Assembly (NCBI RefSeq): GCF_032341995.1
Contig: NZ_CP135439.1
Coordinates: 1 to 64,000, forward strand
Origin: Domibacillus sp. DTU_2020_1001157_1_SI_ALB_TIR_016
GTDB lineage: Bacteria; Bacillota; Bacilli; Bacillales; Domibacillaceae
Direction of reading: 5' to 3'
DNA: 64,000 nt
Below are positions 15,189-23,345 of the stretch, in pieces. Numbering within the stretch: position 1 is the stretch's first letter; each line of letters opens with the position of its first letter. The notes below the pieces were generated by a model. It saw only the letters and a list, made by a program, of their open reading frames with translations. It ran no database searches and had not been told where the DNA came from. A program made the position numbers and the translations under genes.

Positions 15189-16546
15189 TCCTTTTCATAA
15201 ATCAACAGCAGCGGCCCGTCACCTTCATGAAGCGACTTGCGGATTCCCGGTATCCAAAGAATCGTACCATCTGCATCCGTTACCACTGGAACGCGGTCGC
15301 GAAAGGCAAGGGGAATCTTTTCATCGATTAAAAGCCGTGCAAGCTTTTTCGAACCACTCATTCCTTTTAACTGAATTCGATCTCCATCCTGCCGCATCCG
15401 AATCGAAAGCGGAAGAGGCGTGTTGAGCTTCAAACGAAAACACTCTGCTCCGTCCGGGCACTCGCTGGCTTCCTTCAGCTTAAATGTGCCGGCACCCTGC
15501 CTGTACAGCCGATTTTCGGCAAATAACAAATCAGTTCTGTTATTCGGCCTGTCATCCGCTTCGTAAGCAAAGACACACTGTTCGTTTAGTTTGCGTACGG
15601 AAAGGCGTGATGGAAGGTTTAGTTTCCCTGATGGGGCAGTTGATTGAAGCAGTTGTAAAATATGGTGAATATGTAGGAAAGAAAACGCTGTTTTTCCATG
15701 ATAAAGATAGTTTAATATTAGATGAATCGCCCTTCTTTGTAAAGGCAAAGGCACCTCGCGAAACGGTTCAATTTGCAGCGAAACCGATTCCTGTTTCCAG
15801 ACCGCCATATTCTTTATTTTTTCCTTGGCCATCGCCTGTAAAAAAAGTTCGTCTTCCTGCTGATCTTGGGCAAAATAGCCAATGTGCACCGCAGCTTTTG
15901 GATTTTCATTTTTTAAAAACGAAAGAAGCTGATGACGATATCGATTTCTCGTATACGTACTTTTTGCGTTGCTCGGATCTTCCCTATATGAAATAAAATG
16001 CTTCGCCGCGTAGGCAGCAATTTCCTCCTTTTCCACACATAACAAAGGACGGATTAGCATGCCGCTCGCAAAAAGCCGCACAGCCGGCATGCCAGAGTGT
16101 GTGTGGCCGCCCCGCGACAGCTGCATAAGCACCGTTTCTGCTTGATCATCTGCATGATGGGCCGTCGCCAGTTTATTCGCTCCAAGCTTCTCCATTCCTT
16201 CTCGAAAAAGGGCATAACGCACTTCTCTGGCTGCGACTTGAATACCCATACCGCTTTCACTCGCTTTCCGGCCGGCATCTGCCCGGCGGCCAAAAAAAGA
16301 AATAGCATGCTTCCGGCAAAAAGATTCTACAAAACGGAAATCCTCATACGATTCCTCCCCCCGAAGCATATGATCCACATGGATAGCACTCACCGTAATG
16401 CCAAGCCGGTTCCGCTGCTTATGCAAAACAGAAAGAAGCACCATTGAATCCACTCCGCCTGAAACGGCCACAGCTACGTGATCTCCCTTTTTTATCATTT
16501 CTTTTTTCTCGATAAACCTCTTAATACTTTCTTCAAAAAAATGCAC
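15185..16546 (-). CDS. tilS: tRNA(Ile)-lysidine synthase
   Basis: Converts C34 of tRNA-Ile(CAU) to lysidine, so that it reads AUA. 453 residues. The N-terminal PP-loop ATPase has [12 protein letters not shown] (about 27-38), HVDHMLRG and [14 protein letters not shown], followed by the TilS substrate-binding domain and a C-terminal TilS-C domain (about 370-450, with [18 protein letters not shown]). It overlaps hprT by 4 bp and lies 30 bp after yabT. Confidence 0.95.
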   Translation of the reverse strand: MHFFEESIKRFIEKKEMIKKGDHVAVAVSGGVDSMVLLSVLHKQRNRLGITVSAIHVDHMLRGEESYEDFRFVESFCRKHAISFFGRRADAGRKASESGMGIQVAAREVRYALFREGMEKLGANKLATAHHADDQAETVLMQLSRGGHTHSGMPAVRLFASGMLIRPLLCVEKEEIAAYAAKHFISYREDPSNAKSTYTRNRYRHQLLSFLKNENPKAAVHIGYFAQDQQEDELFLQAMAKEKIKNMAVWKQESVSLQIEPFREVPLPLQRRAIHLILNYLYHGKTAFSFLHIHHILQLLQSTAPSGKLNLPSRLSVRKLNEQCVFAYEADDRPNNRTDLLFAENRLYRQGAGTFKLKEASECPDGAECFRLKLNTPLPLSIRMRQDGDRIQLKGMSGSKKLARLLIDEKIPLAFRDRVPVVTDADGTILWIPGIRKSLHEGDGPLLLIYEKE

Positions 16547-16576
16547 AGCTCCTGCGCCGCCTCTCTGCGTTTTCTT

Positions 16577-17470
16577 TTAGTGTAACAAAAACAGCATCAA
16601 GATGGCGGCCAAAGCGCCTGCCAGCACGAACCATTTTCCTGCCCAAAAGGTTTTTCTTTTTTGCCTTCCTGTTCTTGTCCTTGTTTTTGTTTTCGCAAAG
16701 CAGAGAAGCAAGTCTCTTTTCATAGCGGAGGCACTCTCGTATTTGCCTGCAAACGCATTGAATAAAACAGGCTCAATCAGCTGCAGGGCTGGAGACGATT
16801 GAACGATGCTTTTTAGATCGTCGATATGCCCGATTGCCCTTTGCACAGCCTGTTTATGAAGGAGGGAAACCGTGAGCACTGCCGCTCCAAACAAGTCATA
16901 CGCAGGTTCAGCTCTTCTTGTTCCGGCCTGCCATGCCGCCCGGTCATAAAGCGCTGTGTACTCTTTGATAGACCGCCCAAACTTTGTCATGCCTCCTACA
17001 TCAACGGCCCGAATCGCTTTTTGGCTGACAACAATGAAATTTTCCGGCTTCAAATCACCCATTACATGCCCCAGCCGATGAAGGGAATCCAAAAAGGTAA
17101 GAAGCCAGATTAATAAAATAATGGCCCATTCTTCTTTTTTGCCTTTTATAAATGTATGAAGCATCGGTCCATCAATGAACTCCATTAAAAAAAATGGATA
17201 AACAGCATCCTCTTTTTCCAGATCGTCCGCTTCAATGAAAAAAGGGCCGGGAGATGCTCCCCTGACCCGCTCAAGTGCTGTTAAAGCATTTGTCTCAGAC
17301 GCAACAGAAGCGGAATCTGCAAATTTGAGTGCAGCTCGTCCAGCCGACCCTCTTACAAGATAAACAATCCCATTCGCTCCGCGGCCAATTTCCCGCTCGA
17401 CTCGCCATACATGCCCCGTCCATTTTCCCTTAATCTGTTCACCGGGGCTTGCTTCATATCGATTTTTCAT
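16577..17470 (-). CDS. yabT: Membrane-anchored Ser/Thr protein kinase, YabT-like
   Basis: Hanks-type kinase of 297 residues. It has a glycine loop GRGANGIVYLV (about 29-39), the ATP-binding lysine in AALKFAD, catalytic loop VMGDLKPENFIV, and DVGGMTKFG where the DFG motif would be. A basic linker (KTRTRTGRQKRK) leads to a single C-terminal membrane segment (WFVLAGALAAILMLFLL), with no external sensor domain. HRD is changed to MGD and DFG to DVG, but the catalytic Asp, Lys and Asn remain. In B. subtilis YabT at this locus is a DNA-activated sporulation kinase acting on RecA and AbrB. The start overlaps yabS by 17 bp, so the two are probably co-expressed. Confidence 0.88.
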   Translation of the reverse strand: MKNRYEASPGEQIKGKWTGHVWRVEREIGRGANGIVYLVRGSAGRAALKFADSASVASETNALTALERVRGASPGPFFIEADDLEKEDAVYPFFLMEFIDGPMLHTFIKGKKEEWAIILLIWLLTFLDSLHRLGHVMGDLKPENFIVVSQKAIRAVDVGGMTKFGRSIKEYTALYDRAAWQAGTRRAEPAYDLFGAAVLTVSLLHKQAVQRAIGHIDDLKSIVQSSPALQLIEPVLFNAFAGKYESASAMKRDLLLCFAKTKTRTRTGRQKRKTFWAGKWFVLAGALAAILMLFLLH

Positions 17471-18155
17471 CGTATTCGCTCATTTCCATAAAGGAAGACA
17501 GCGCCTGGCGAATAGCCGGTCCAGTCGGTGTGATACCTCCTGACAGAAGCTGCGGAAATGACTCTGCTAATTTACCGGCATCGTTGGTCCAGCCAATCCG
17601 CTCTTCTGCTGCACTATATTTCCCTGGAAATGTCCAAAGCGAAAAAGAAGATGGGCCGATACGTGACTGCATTGACATAGAAAGATCATACAGCGCTTCT
17701 TTTACTGCCGGCAGCTTTAACTTCATACTGGCACTCATATCTGTCAAAACGAGCAGCTCAAGCGCTGCTTCTTCGCTAATGTCCTCCACCTTTTCGGCAA
17801 TCTCGCTTCTTGTAGCCGGCGGCAGAGACTCAACGTTCGCTTCTTTGTTTAAAATACCACGCAGTTCTTCGTTAATAATGCTGTAAATAGTGCCTGTCAT
17901 CGCCTGCCTTGTCACATTTACCACGGTCTCTGACAGGGCCGCTGCCTGCACAATCCGGCTTTCTCCCCCTCCCGCTTTGGCGATCGCTTCAATCTCAGCA
18001 AGTCCTGGATCCGTTCCGTTTCCATCGACAATCCCAATCACATTGACGGTAATACCACGCCGCCGGGCAAAAGCGGCCATCATTGCTGGATCTTCCCCTG
18101 TATTCGAACAGCCGTCCGTCAGTAAAAGCAATTGCCTCATCGTGCCCATTTTCAT
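17454..18155 (-). CDS. yabS: von Willebrand factor A domain protein, YabS-like
   Basis: 233 residues with a vWA fold at the N terminus: the metal-ion adhesion site begins LLLTDGCSNTG (about 10-20). A second Asp-x-Ser-x-Ser-like motif, LVLTDMSASMKL, lies near residue 135, suggesting either two vWA halves or an unusual repeat. The function is not established. It lies 53 bp after spoIIE and overlaps yabT by 17 bp; the spoIIE-yabS-yabT order is that of B. subtilis. No strong ribosome site is seen before this ATG, and a start at the internal ATG (MRQLLLL) is possible. Confidence 0.8.
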   Translation of the reverse strand: MKMGTMRQLLLLTDGCSNTGEDPAMMAAFARRRGITVNVIGIVDGNGTDPGLAEIEAIAKAGGGESRIVQAAALSETVVNVTRQAMTGTIYSIINEELRGILNKEANVESLPPATRSEIAEKVEDISEEAALELLVLTDMSASMKLKLPAVKEALYDLSMSMQSRIGPSSFSLWTFPGKYSAAEERIGWTNDAGKLAESFPQLLSGGITPTGPAIRQALSSFMEMSEYDEKSI

Positions 18156-18208
18156 GATTACGCCCGCCTTTCACTCGTTTTCTTCATATTCGACTGAAAA
18201 GGGGAATT

Positions 18209-20683
18209 TTATACAGCCCGGCGTCTTGCAGACCGTTTTTTTGTTTTGGCAGACGGCTCAATGTCATAAATAGGAATGGCCGCCCATTCCGGTACATTGT
18301 GTTCAACACGTGCTACACAAAGCGTCATATCATCCCGGATTTCATTGGACTGCGCCCGCATCACTTCATCCATTAATAAATCAGCAAACGCCTGTGGATC
18401 ATTGGTTTCAATAGATTTAATTTTTCTCTTCATCCATACGTCGGCGTTTTCGATAAATTCAGGTCCTTCAAACACACCATCACTCATCGTAATCAGTAAA
18501 TCTCCTGACTTCAGCTGTTCATGAACCGTCTCCACTTCAAGCTGCTGTAAAATACCAATCGGCACATTGCCGGCTTCTACTTTGATGACCTGGCTGCCCC
18601 GTTTAATAAAGCTTGGCGAGGAACCGACTTTCAAAAAGACCGTGCGGGCATCCTGCAAATCAATAATCGCCAAATCAAGCGTAGAAAACACCTCATCATT
18701 CGTCCGAAGAGAAAGAATCGAATTAATCGACTTTACAGCTACTGTTTCTTCAATACCTGACTGAAGAATTTGCTTCAGCAGGCTGATCGTTGCGCTGCTC
18801 TCGTCGTGGGCCCGTCCTCCATTTCCCATTCCATCGCTGATCGCCAGAGCAAATTTTCCTGTCCCGATTTCAATAGCAGAAAAGGAGTCCCCTGAAATTA
18901 AGCCGCCGCCTTTTGCTGCATGGGCAAGGCCTGTTACAACGCGAAAAGCTTTAGCCGAACGAAACACGCTCCGAACACCCGAGCCATCCTGCTGCTCGTC
19001 CACCACAATGATGTATTCGTTCAGCAGGTCAGAAAGAATGGGTGCGATAATTTTCTCGCTCTCTCCGTGCACTTTTGAATGAGGAAGCGTCATCTCAATA
19101 TCGATCGCACCTTTTTGAACACTAAAAACACTGATATCGGTAATTTCCATTCCAAACGATTCAATGGCTGTTGTGATTTTTTCTTCCTGAGAAATATGTG
19201 TTTCTTCCTCTCGTTTCATTTCAGCGGCAAAATCCTGCATCACTTTTGAAACGCCTTCAAGCTGATCAGCGACAATTGTCCGGCTCTCTCTCATTTGCTG
19301 CTTCAGCTTTTTGTTTGCCCGGTAATAGGTCAGCTGCGAGCGAATCTCCGCTTCAACCCTGGCTGGACGGAAGCAGTATTGCTCCAGCTCTTTTGCTAAA
19401 TGAGGAGAAAGCGCGTCAGCCCCTTGATCGGCGTCTTCCAATATATCTTTCATCAGCTTGTACGTTTCATCAAACTGATAGGCCCAGCATTGCTCTTTCT
19501 TAAAGCAGGTCTGACATGTTTTCTCTGTGATTCCGCTGAGGAACAGGTCCACTTCCCGTTCAGCGGTTTCGTGAAAATGGCCCGACTGAGAAAAGCTTTT
19601 TGAAAGCGCATCAAATAAATCCGAAAACTGTTCCATCCGATTGGCTGTCACATCCCGTACTTTCCGCAGGTAGCGCTGCTGCTCAATCGAATGTTCGGTT
19701 GTGCCTGGTATTAATTTTGACAGGTGGTCTGTCCAGGCTTTTGGCGTTAAGAATAACAGGACAGCCGCAATGGCTGATTCGTATAAGGCATCCATATTGG
19801 TCAGGCTGCCTTCTCCATAAAAACCAGCAAGGACAGTGGCTGTCATCAAGCCCGCAATCGCACCGCCCCTCCTCCACTCTTTAAACAGCCCCCCGAGCAG
19901 ACCCGCAAAAGCCAGGATGCTCATTTCATGAAAATCATTTACGCCCGAAAGGCTTAAGACTAGTCCGCTGACCACACCCGCTGCCGATCCAAATGCGGCA
20001 CCAGATAAAAAAGAAACCACTGTAACTAAATAGCGGGCAGCAATATGATCGGCTTCCAGCCCCCCAACCACCCAGCCAGCCATACCGGTCGCGGCAGAAG
20101 CGAAAACAATTAACAAGCTGATCCATTCTTCCGTTTTCAATGTCCGAATTCGTCCGGAGAGGGATAAAAACGGCATACACTGCATAAAGATAAGCGACAG
20201 CACAAACGCAAGTGAGGCCTCTACAGCCGCCAGCACCAGATCATATGCAGGCACAAACTGGGATCCGTTTATAATATAAGAAAAAACACTTTTCACAGCG
20301 AGTGTTGTAAAAAAAACAAAGAATGGAACAGGTGCTATTTCTCCCTTATGAAGGGATCGAAACACCCGATGAACGATCAGAAAGCAAAATAATAAAGTGA
20401 AAGCCACTGATGCTTGAATAGGCGAAATCGTAAGCGCTCCGGCTAGTATAGCTAAAAATACCCGAGGGGCGACTTCTTTCTTCAACATAAAGACGGCCGC
20501 AAAAAAGGCAAGCGCGAATGGCGACAGCTGCGAAAGCAGCAGTGCCCGTCCAAACAAAAAGCCGGCCGGCACTAAAATCCAGCCACGATCCAGCAAAACA
20601 AAGGCCGTTTTTCCTGCAAACCCTTTTCCCCATCCATGGCCTAGAACCGCTTCTCCTGTCATTCCCAGCTCCGCTCTTTGCAC
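18209..20683 (-). CDS. spoIIE: Stage II sporulation protein E, serine phosphatase
   Basis: Forespore phosphatase that dephosphorylates SpoIIAA and so frees sigmaF; it also binds FtsZ at the asymmetric septum. 824 residues: about ten membrane segments in the first 330, a central regulatory region, and a C-terminal PP2C domain (about 590-800) with the metal-binding ISDGMGNGGRA and MSDGVFEG motifs. GTG start with GGGAG 7 bases upstream. The promoter (20714-20781) has the long spacer and Spo0A boxes typical of this gene. Downstream are yabS and yabT. Confidence 0.96.
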   Translation of the reverse strand: MQRAELGMTGEAVLGHGWGKGFAGKTAFVLLDRGWILVPAGFLFGRALLLSQLSPFALAFFAAVFMLKKEVAPRVFLAILAGALTISPIQASVAFTLLFCFLIVHRVFRSLHKGEIAPVPFFVFFTTLAVKSVFSYIINGSQFVPAYDLVLAAVEASLAFVLSLIFMQCMPFLSLSGRIRTLKTEEWISLLIVFASAATGMAGWVVGGLEADHIAARYLVTVVSFLSGAAFGSAAGVVSGLVLSLSGVNDFHEMSILAFAGLLGGLFKEWRRGGAIAGLMTATVLAGFYGEGSLTNMDALYESAIAAVLLFLTPKAWTDHLSKLIPGTTEHSIEQQRYLRKVRDVTANRMEQFSDLFDALSKSFSQSGHFHETAEREVDLFLSGITEKTCQTCFKKEQCWAYQFDETYKLMKDILEDADQGADALSPHLAKELEQYCFRPARVEAEIRSQLTYYRANKKLKQQMRESRTIVADQLEGVSKVMQDFAAEMKREEETHISQEEKITTAIESFGMEITDISVFSVQKGAIDIEMTLPHSKVHGESEKIIAPILSDLLNEYIIVVDEQQDGSGVRSVFRSAKAFRVVTGLAHAAKGGGLISGDSFSAIEIGTGKFALAISDGMGNGGRAHDESSATISLLKQILQSGIEETVAVKSINSILSLRTNDEVFSTLDLAIIDLQDARTVFLKVGSSPSFIKRGSQVIKVEAGNVPIGILQQLEVETVHEQLKSGDLLITMSDGVFEGPEFIENADVWMKRKIKSIETNDPQAFADLLMDEVMRAQSNEIRDDMTLCVARVEHNVPEWAAIPIYDIEPSAKTKKRSARRRAV

Positions 20684-20713
20684 AATACCACTCCCTTTTA
20701 ATCGTTATCGAGA

Positions 20714-20781
20714 AGTATAAAAGATTGATTGTCAAAACTTTGTCAAACGAAGGAAATAGGCAAGAAAAATCGTTCGACAAA
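20714..20781 (-). promoter_or_regulatory. spoIIE promoter, Spo0A-activated, 21-bp spacer
   Basis: Minus strand: -35 TTGACA (20741-20746), spacer of 21 bp, -10 TATACT (20714-20719). Spo0A boxes (TTTGTCRAA) occur at 20773-20781 (perfect, minus strand), 20739-20747 (perfect, plus strand, overlapping the -35) and 20728-20736 (8 of 9, within the spacer). The over-long spacer with 0A boxes at the -35 is a known property of spoIIE and spoIIG promoters in B. subtilis, so regulation by phosphorylated Spo0A is a strong inference. Confidence 0.88.
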
Positions 20782-20810
20782 ATTAGAATGAAAAAATTCC
20801 GGAAATAGTG

Positions 20811-20839
20811 TTGACTTTTTTTCGTTCCGCCATTATTAT
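20811..20839 (+). promoter_or_regulatory. Promoter of the tRNA-Met/tRNA-Glu unit
   Basis: Plus strand: -35 TTGACT (20811-20816), 17 bp, -10 TATTAT (20834-20839), 32 bp before tRNA-Met. It diverges from the spoIIE promoter; the outermost Spo0A box ends 30 bp away. Confidence 0.75.
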
Positions 20840-20871
20840 AGATTTTGTGCTGTTACAGACAACCACAACTT

Positions 20872-20945
20872 GGCGGTGTAGCTCAGCTGGCTAGAGCGTA
20901 CGGTTCATACCCGTGAGGTCGGGGGTTCGATCCCCTCCGCCGCTA
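20872..20945 (+). tRNA. tRNA-Met (CAT), elongator type
   Basis: 74-nt cloverleaf: acceptor GGCGGTG with CGCCGCT (G-U closing pair), D-loop CAGCTGGCTAGAG, anticodon loop GTTCATAC, T-loop GTTCGAT. CCA is not encoded. The sequence resembles the B. subtilis elongator tRNA-Met at the same locus; a lysidine tRNA-Ile with CAT anticodon is less likely from the acceptor sequence. Confidence 0.93.
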
Positions 20946-20969
20946 TAAAAGAAGAGCTGAAACGATTGT

Positions 20970-21018
20970 CCAGCTCCAACAGACGTAAGACATCACTGCT
21001 TACAGCTTGAGGAGCTGG
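20970..21018 (+). other. Hairpin in tRNA spacer
   Basis: The 106-bp spacer between the two tRNAs can fold into a hairpin: outer stem CCAGCTCC (20970-20977) with GGAGCTGG (21011-21018), inner stem GTAAG (20985-20989) with CTTAC (20999-21003). There is no T run after it, so it is not an ordinary terminator. It may guide tRNA processing; the function is unknown. Confidence 0.5.
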
Positions 21019-21051
21019 CCGTTAAAGCCAGACACACTTTATTTCTATAAC

Positions 21052-21123
21052 GGCCCCTTGGTCAAGCGGTTAAGACACCGCCCTTTCACGGCGGTAACAC
21101 GGGTTCGAATCCCGTAGGGGTCA
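21052..21123 (+). tRNA. tRNA-Glu (TTC)
   Basis: 72-nt cloverleaf starting GGCCCCTTGGTCAAGCGG, anticodon loop CTTTCAC (anticodon TTC), T-loop GTTCGAAT, acceptor closed by AGGGGTC. CCA is not encoded. It is followed by a terminator at 21135. Confidence 0.96.
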
Positions 21124-21134
21124 TACAGCAAAAA

Positions 21135-21167
21135 GATCGGCAGGCAAAAGCTTGCCGGTCTTTTTTT
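21135..21167 (+). terminator. Terminator of the tRNA unit
   Basis: Stem GATCGGCA (21135-21142) with TGCCGGTC (21153-21160), then seven T on the plus strand. Confidence 0.88.
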
Positions 21168-21195
21168 GCTTTTTTTCGGATATTTAAAGAGGATA

Positions 21196-22287
21196 CTATG
21201 TCCCCTTTTCTTTACCATCTTTTAAAAAGTGATAGCCAATGCCCGGCTGTTTACCCAGCATAATCGCCGGTCCGTTAAAAGGAAAATCTTTTACTCGGCC
21301 CTCCTTAAGCCACAGCGGCGCATCCAGATCGATTTTTTTAATATTTGGATGGGCAGCGGCCAAGTGAGCAGCAGCCATCACGCTAATACTGCTTTCCATC
21401 ATGCTTCCGATCATACAGGGAACTCCGCCTGCCTGTGCAATGTCTGCAATTTGCAAAGCTCTCACAATGCCTCCTGTTTTCATCAGCTTAATATTCAGCC
21501 AATCTACCGCTTTTCTTTGCACGAGCTCCATTGCCTGCTCGGGCGAAAAAACACTTTCATCTGCCATAATCGGCGTTTCAACACGGTCTGTTACATATTT
21601 TAAAGCCTCCAGATCTCCCGCTGCTACGGGCTGTTCAACCACTGCAATATTCAGTCCCTCATGCTGCCATCGGTGAATGATGCGCACGGCTTCTTTTTTT
21701 GTCCAGCCTTGATTCGCATCTACGCGGATTTCAACGGCTTCTCCAACGGCTTCACGAATAGCCACAATCCTTTTAAGATCTTCGTCTGCACTCAGCCCGG
21801 CTTTTACTTTCAATGCAGTAAACCCGTTTTGAACAGCATCGACTGCATCCTTCACCATCATGCTGGTTTGATTGATGCTGATGGTCAGATCGTTTTGAAG
21901 GACGTTGGTTTTACCGCCAAACACTTGATAAAGCGGTATGTTCATTCCTTTAGCATAAGCATCAAACAAAGCGATTTCTACAGCTGCTTTGGCACTTGTG
22001 TTTCCTACACAGGAAAGCTGAACCGCCTGTGACAGCGCCCTGATATCATTCACTTCCTTGCCTATTAAGAGAGGAGAGATGATCGTTTGAATAGCTGCCT
22101 CCATACTTTGAATTGAGTCTCCCGTAATCACCATTGTCGGTGCAGCAGACCCAATGCCTTCTGTCCCATCCTCCAGCAAAAGGCGAACCACTATAAACTC
22201 AATGGACGTAACCGTTCTTAATGCCGTAATAAACGGCTTTGTTAATGCCGCAGAACGGCGCTCGACGTATAGATGTTGAATAAGCAA
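21196..22287 (-). CDS. Dipeptide epimerase (L-Ala-D/L-Glu epimerase family)
   Basis: Enolase-superfamily enzyme, 363 residues, of the muconate-lactonizing subgroup. Visible catalytic set: KVKAG (KxK) near residue 160, metal ligands in RVDANQGW, VEQP and ADES, and the second catalytic lysine in NIKLMKTGG. The late DLDAPLWL supplies the DxD motif that binds the dipeptide amino group in L-Ala-D/L-Glu epimerases (B. subtilis YkfB), so murein dipeptide recycling is the best inference. TTG start with GAGGG 8 bases upstream. It has no ykf-type neighbours, and no gene lies at this point in B. subtilis. A TATAAT sits inside the loop of the preceding terminator and could serve it. Confidence 0.85.
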   Translation of the reverse strand: MLIQHLYVERRSAALTKPFITALRTVTSIEFIVVRLLLEDGTEGIGSAAPTMVITGDSIQSMEAAIQTIISPLLIGKEVNDIRALSQAVQLSCVGNTSAKAAVEIALFDAYAKGMNIPLYQVFGGKTNVLQNDLTISINQTSMMVKDAVDAVQNGFTALKVKAGLSADEDLKRIVAIREAVGEAVEIRVDANQGWTKKEAVRIIHRWQHEGLNIAVVEQPVAAGDLEALKYVTDRVETPIMADESVFSPEQAMELVQRKAVDWLNIKLMKTGGIVRALQIADIAQAGGVPCMIGSMMESSISVMAAAHLAAAHPNIKKIDLDAPLWLKEGRVKDFPFNGPAIMLGKQPGIGYHFLKDGKEKGT

Positions 22288-22320
22288 ACCGCAATCCCTC
22301 TTTTCCCCAATAAAAAATAA

Positions 22321-22352
22321 AAAAGCCCCGAATTATAGTATTCGGGACTTTA
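22321..22352 (-). terminator. Terminator after yabR
   Basis: Stem AGTCCCGAA/TTCGGGGCT with a TACTATAA loop, followed by TTTTTTA on the minus strand. It lies 34 bp before the dipeptide epimerase. Confidence 0.85.
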
Positions 22353-22406
22353 AAAATAAGTGCTTATGCTTAGTACACATTTATTGAGATCGACAGGGAG
22401 CAAGCG

Positions 22407-22844
22407 TTATCCGCGTCTTCCGCCTCTTCCGCCTCGGCGTGAGTCTGTTTGACGCTTCAACGTTGAAATGCGTTCTTCGCTATCTTTCAAGAAACGGGCC
22501 ATTTTCGATTCAAAGTTCTCGACAGGCGGCTGGCCGCCGCGCGGTCCTTTTTGACGGAAATCACCCTGGCGTTGTGGACGCGGACGATATTGCGTTTGCG
22601 GCGGCGGGTTATCTTTTGCTTTACGAATCGATAAGCCGATCTTACCGTCTTTCTCCACATTCAAAACTTTTACTTCCACTTCATCGCCAACAGTTAGATG
22701 GTCGTTGATGTCCTTGACGTAATTATCCGCCACTTCACTAATATGAACAAGACCCGTCGAACCTTCCGGCAATTGTACGAATGCGCCAAATTTTGTAATG
22801 CCGGTTACTTTACCCTGTAACTTGCTGCCCACTTCGATTGACAT
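22407..22844 (-). CDS. yabR: S1-domain RNA-binding protein YabR
   Basis: 145 residues. An S1 domain occupies about residues 1-72 (GSKLQGKVTGITKFGAFVQL, GLVHISEVADNYV, VGDEVEVKVLNVEKDGKIGLSIR). The C-terminal half is basic and low-complexity (Arg, Pro, Gln, ending RRGGRGGRRG), likely unstructured and RNA-binding. AAGGAGG stands 12 bases before the ATG, slightly far. A strong promoter lies just upstream (22888-22915), so it is transcribed separately from divIC. In B. subtilis it follows divIC in the same way. Confidence 0.92.
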   Translation of the reverse strand: MSIEVGSKLQGKVTGITKFGAFVQLPEGSTGLVHISEVADNYVKDINDHLTVGDEVEVKVLNVEKDGKIGLSIRKAKDNPPPQTQYRPRPQRQGDFRQKGPRGGQPPVENFESKMARFLKDSEERISTLKRQTDSRRGGRGGRRG

Positions 22845-22887
22845 AAAAAAATTGTTCCTCCTTAAAATTGTTCGAACTTTACTTATT

Positions 22888-22915
22888 ATTATAGTACGTA
22901 AAAAAAGCGTGTCAA
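22888..22915 (-). promoter_or_regulatory. yabR promoter, near-consensus sigmaA
   Basis: Minus strand: consensus -35 TTGACA (22910-22915), 16 bp spacer, consensus -10 TATAAT (22888-22893). The -35 lies within the terminator hairpin of divIC. Confidence 0.85.
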
Positions 22916-22925
22916 CATGACATGC
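22900..22925 (-). terminator. Terminator after divIC, overlapping the yabR promoter
   Basis: Stem GCATGTCA/TGACACGC (one mismatch), loop TGT, then TTTTTTT on the minus strand. Its 3' arm and T run carry the -35 of the yabR promoter. Confidence 0.7.
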
Positions 22926-22933
22926 TTTCTTTA

Positions 22934-23329
22934 CTATTCTGTATCTTTGGCTTTTTCCTCATCTTCCGGAATATTAAAGAGAATTTCTCCATCTTCTGAA
23001 TAAAAATATTCTTTCCGAGCAAGCTTCGCAATATACTCATCATCCTGCAGCCGGACCAGCTCTTCCTCCGACTCTTTTTGCTGCTGCTTTAGTTCAGCCA
23101 GTGACTGTTTTGCTTTTGCCAGATCTTCCTTCTTCTCATTTAAATTTCCAATTTGTGAGAACAAAGCAGATGACACCGTACCTAAAATGATCAATGCCAC
23201 TACACCAAAAGCTGCCAGTCTGCGCATTAATTTCTGTTTGTGCTTCATCTTAAACATTGATTTTCTTTCTTCACTTAGGACAAAGGCGTTTTTTAAGGAA
23301 GCTACTTTTTCTTTATTGAATCCGCGCAT
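22934..23329 (-). CDS. divIC: Septum formation protein DivIC
   Basis: Essential FtsB-family component of the division complex with DivIB and FtsL. 131 residues. A basic cytoplasmic N terminus (about 1-35) leads to one membrane segment (about 38-58, LAAFGVVALIILGTVSSALF), then a coiled coil (EKKEDLAKAKQSLAELKQQQKESEEE) and the C-terminal YIAKLARKEYFYSEDGEILFNI block typical of the family. ATG at 23329 is chosen because GGAGG is 7 bases upstream; the preceding TTG is nearer than normal. It follows yabQ by 16 bp. Confidence 0.93.
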   Translation of the reverse strand: MRGFNKEKVASLKNAFVLSEERKSMFKMKHKQKLMRRLAAFGVVALIILGTVSSALFSQIGNLNEKKEDLAKAKQSLAELKQQQKESEEELVRLQDDEYIAKLARKEYFYSEDGEILFNIPEDEEKAKDTE

Positions 23330-23345
23330 CAATGTTCCTCCGCTT

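Noticed and set aside
15484..15996. 170-codon plus-strand frame
   Set aside because: Antisense to tilS, which has all family motifs.
20872..20945. tRNA-Ile2 (CAT, lysidine) instead of tRNA-Met
   Set aside because: The body and acceptor sequence match the B. subtilis elongator tRNA-Met at this locus.
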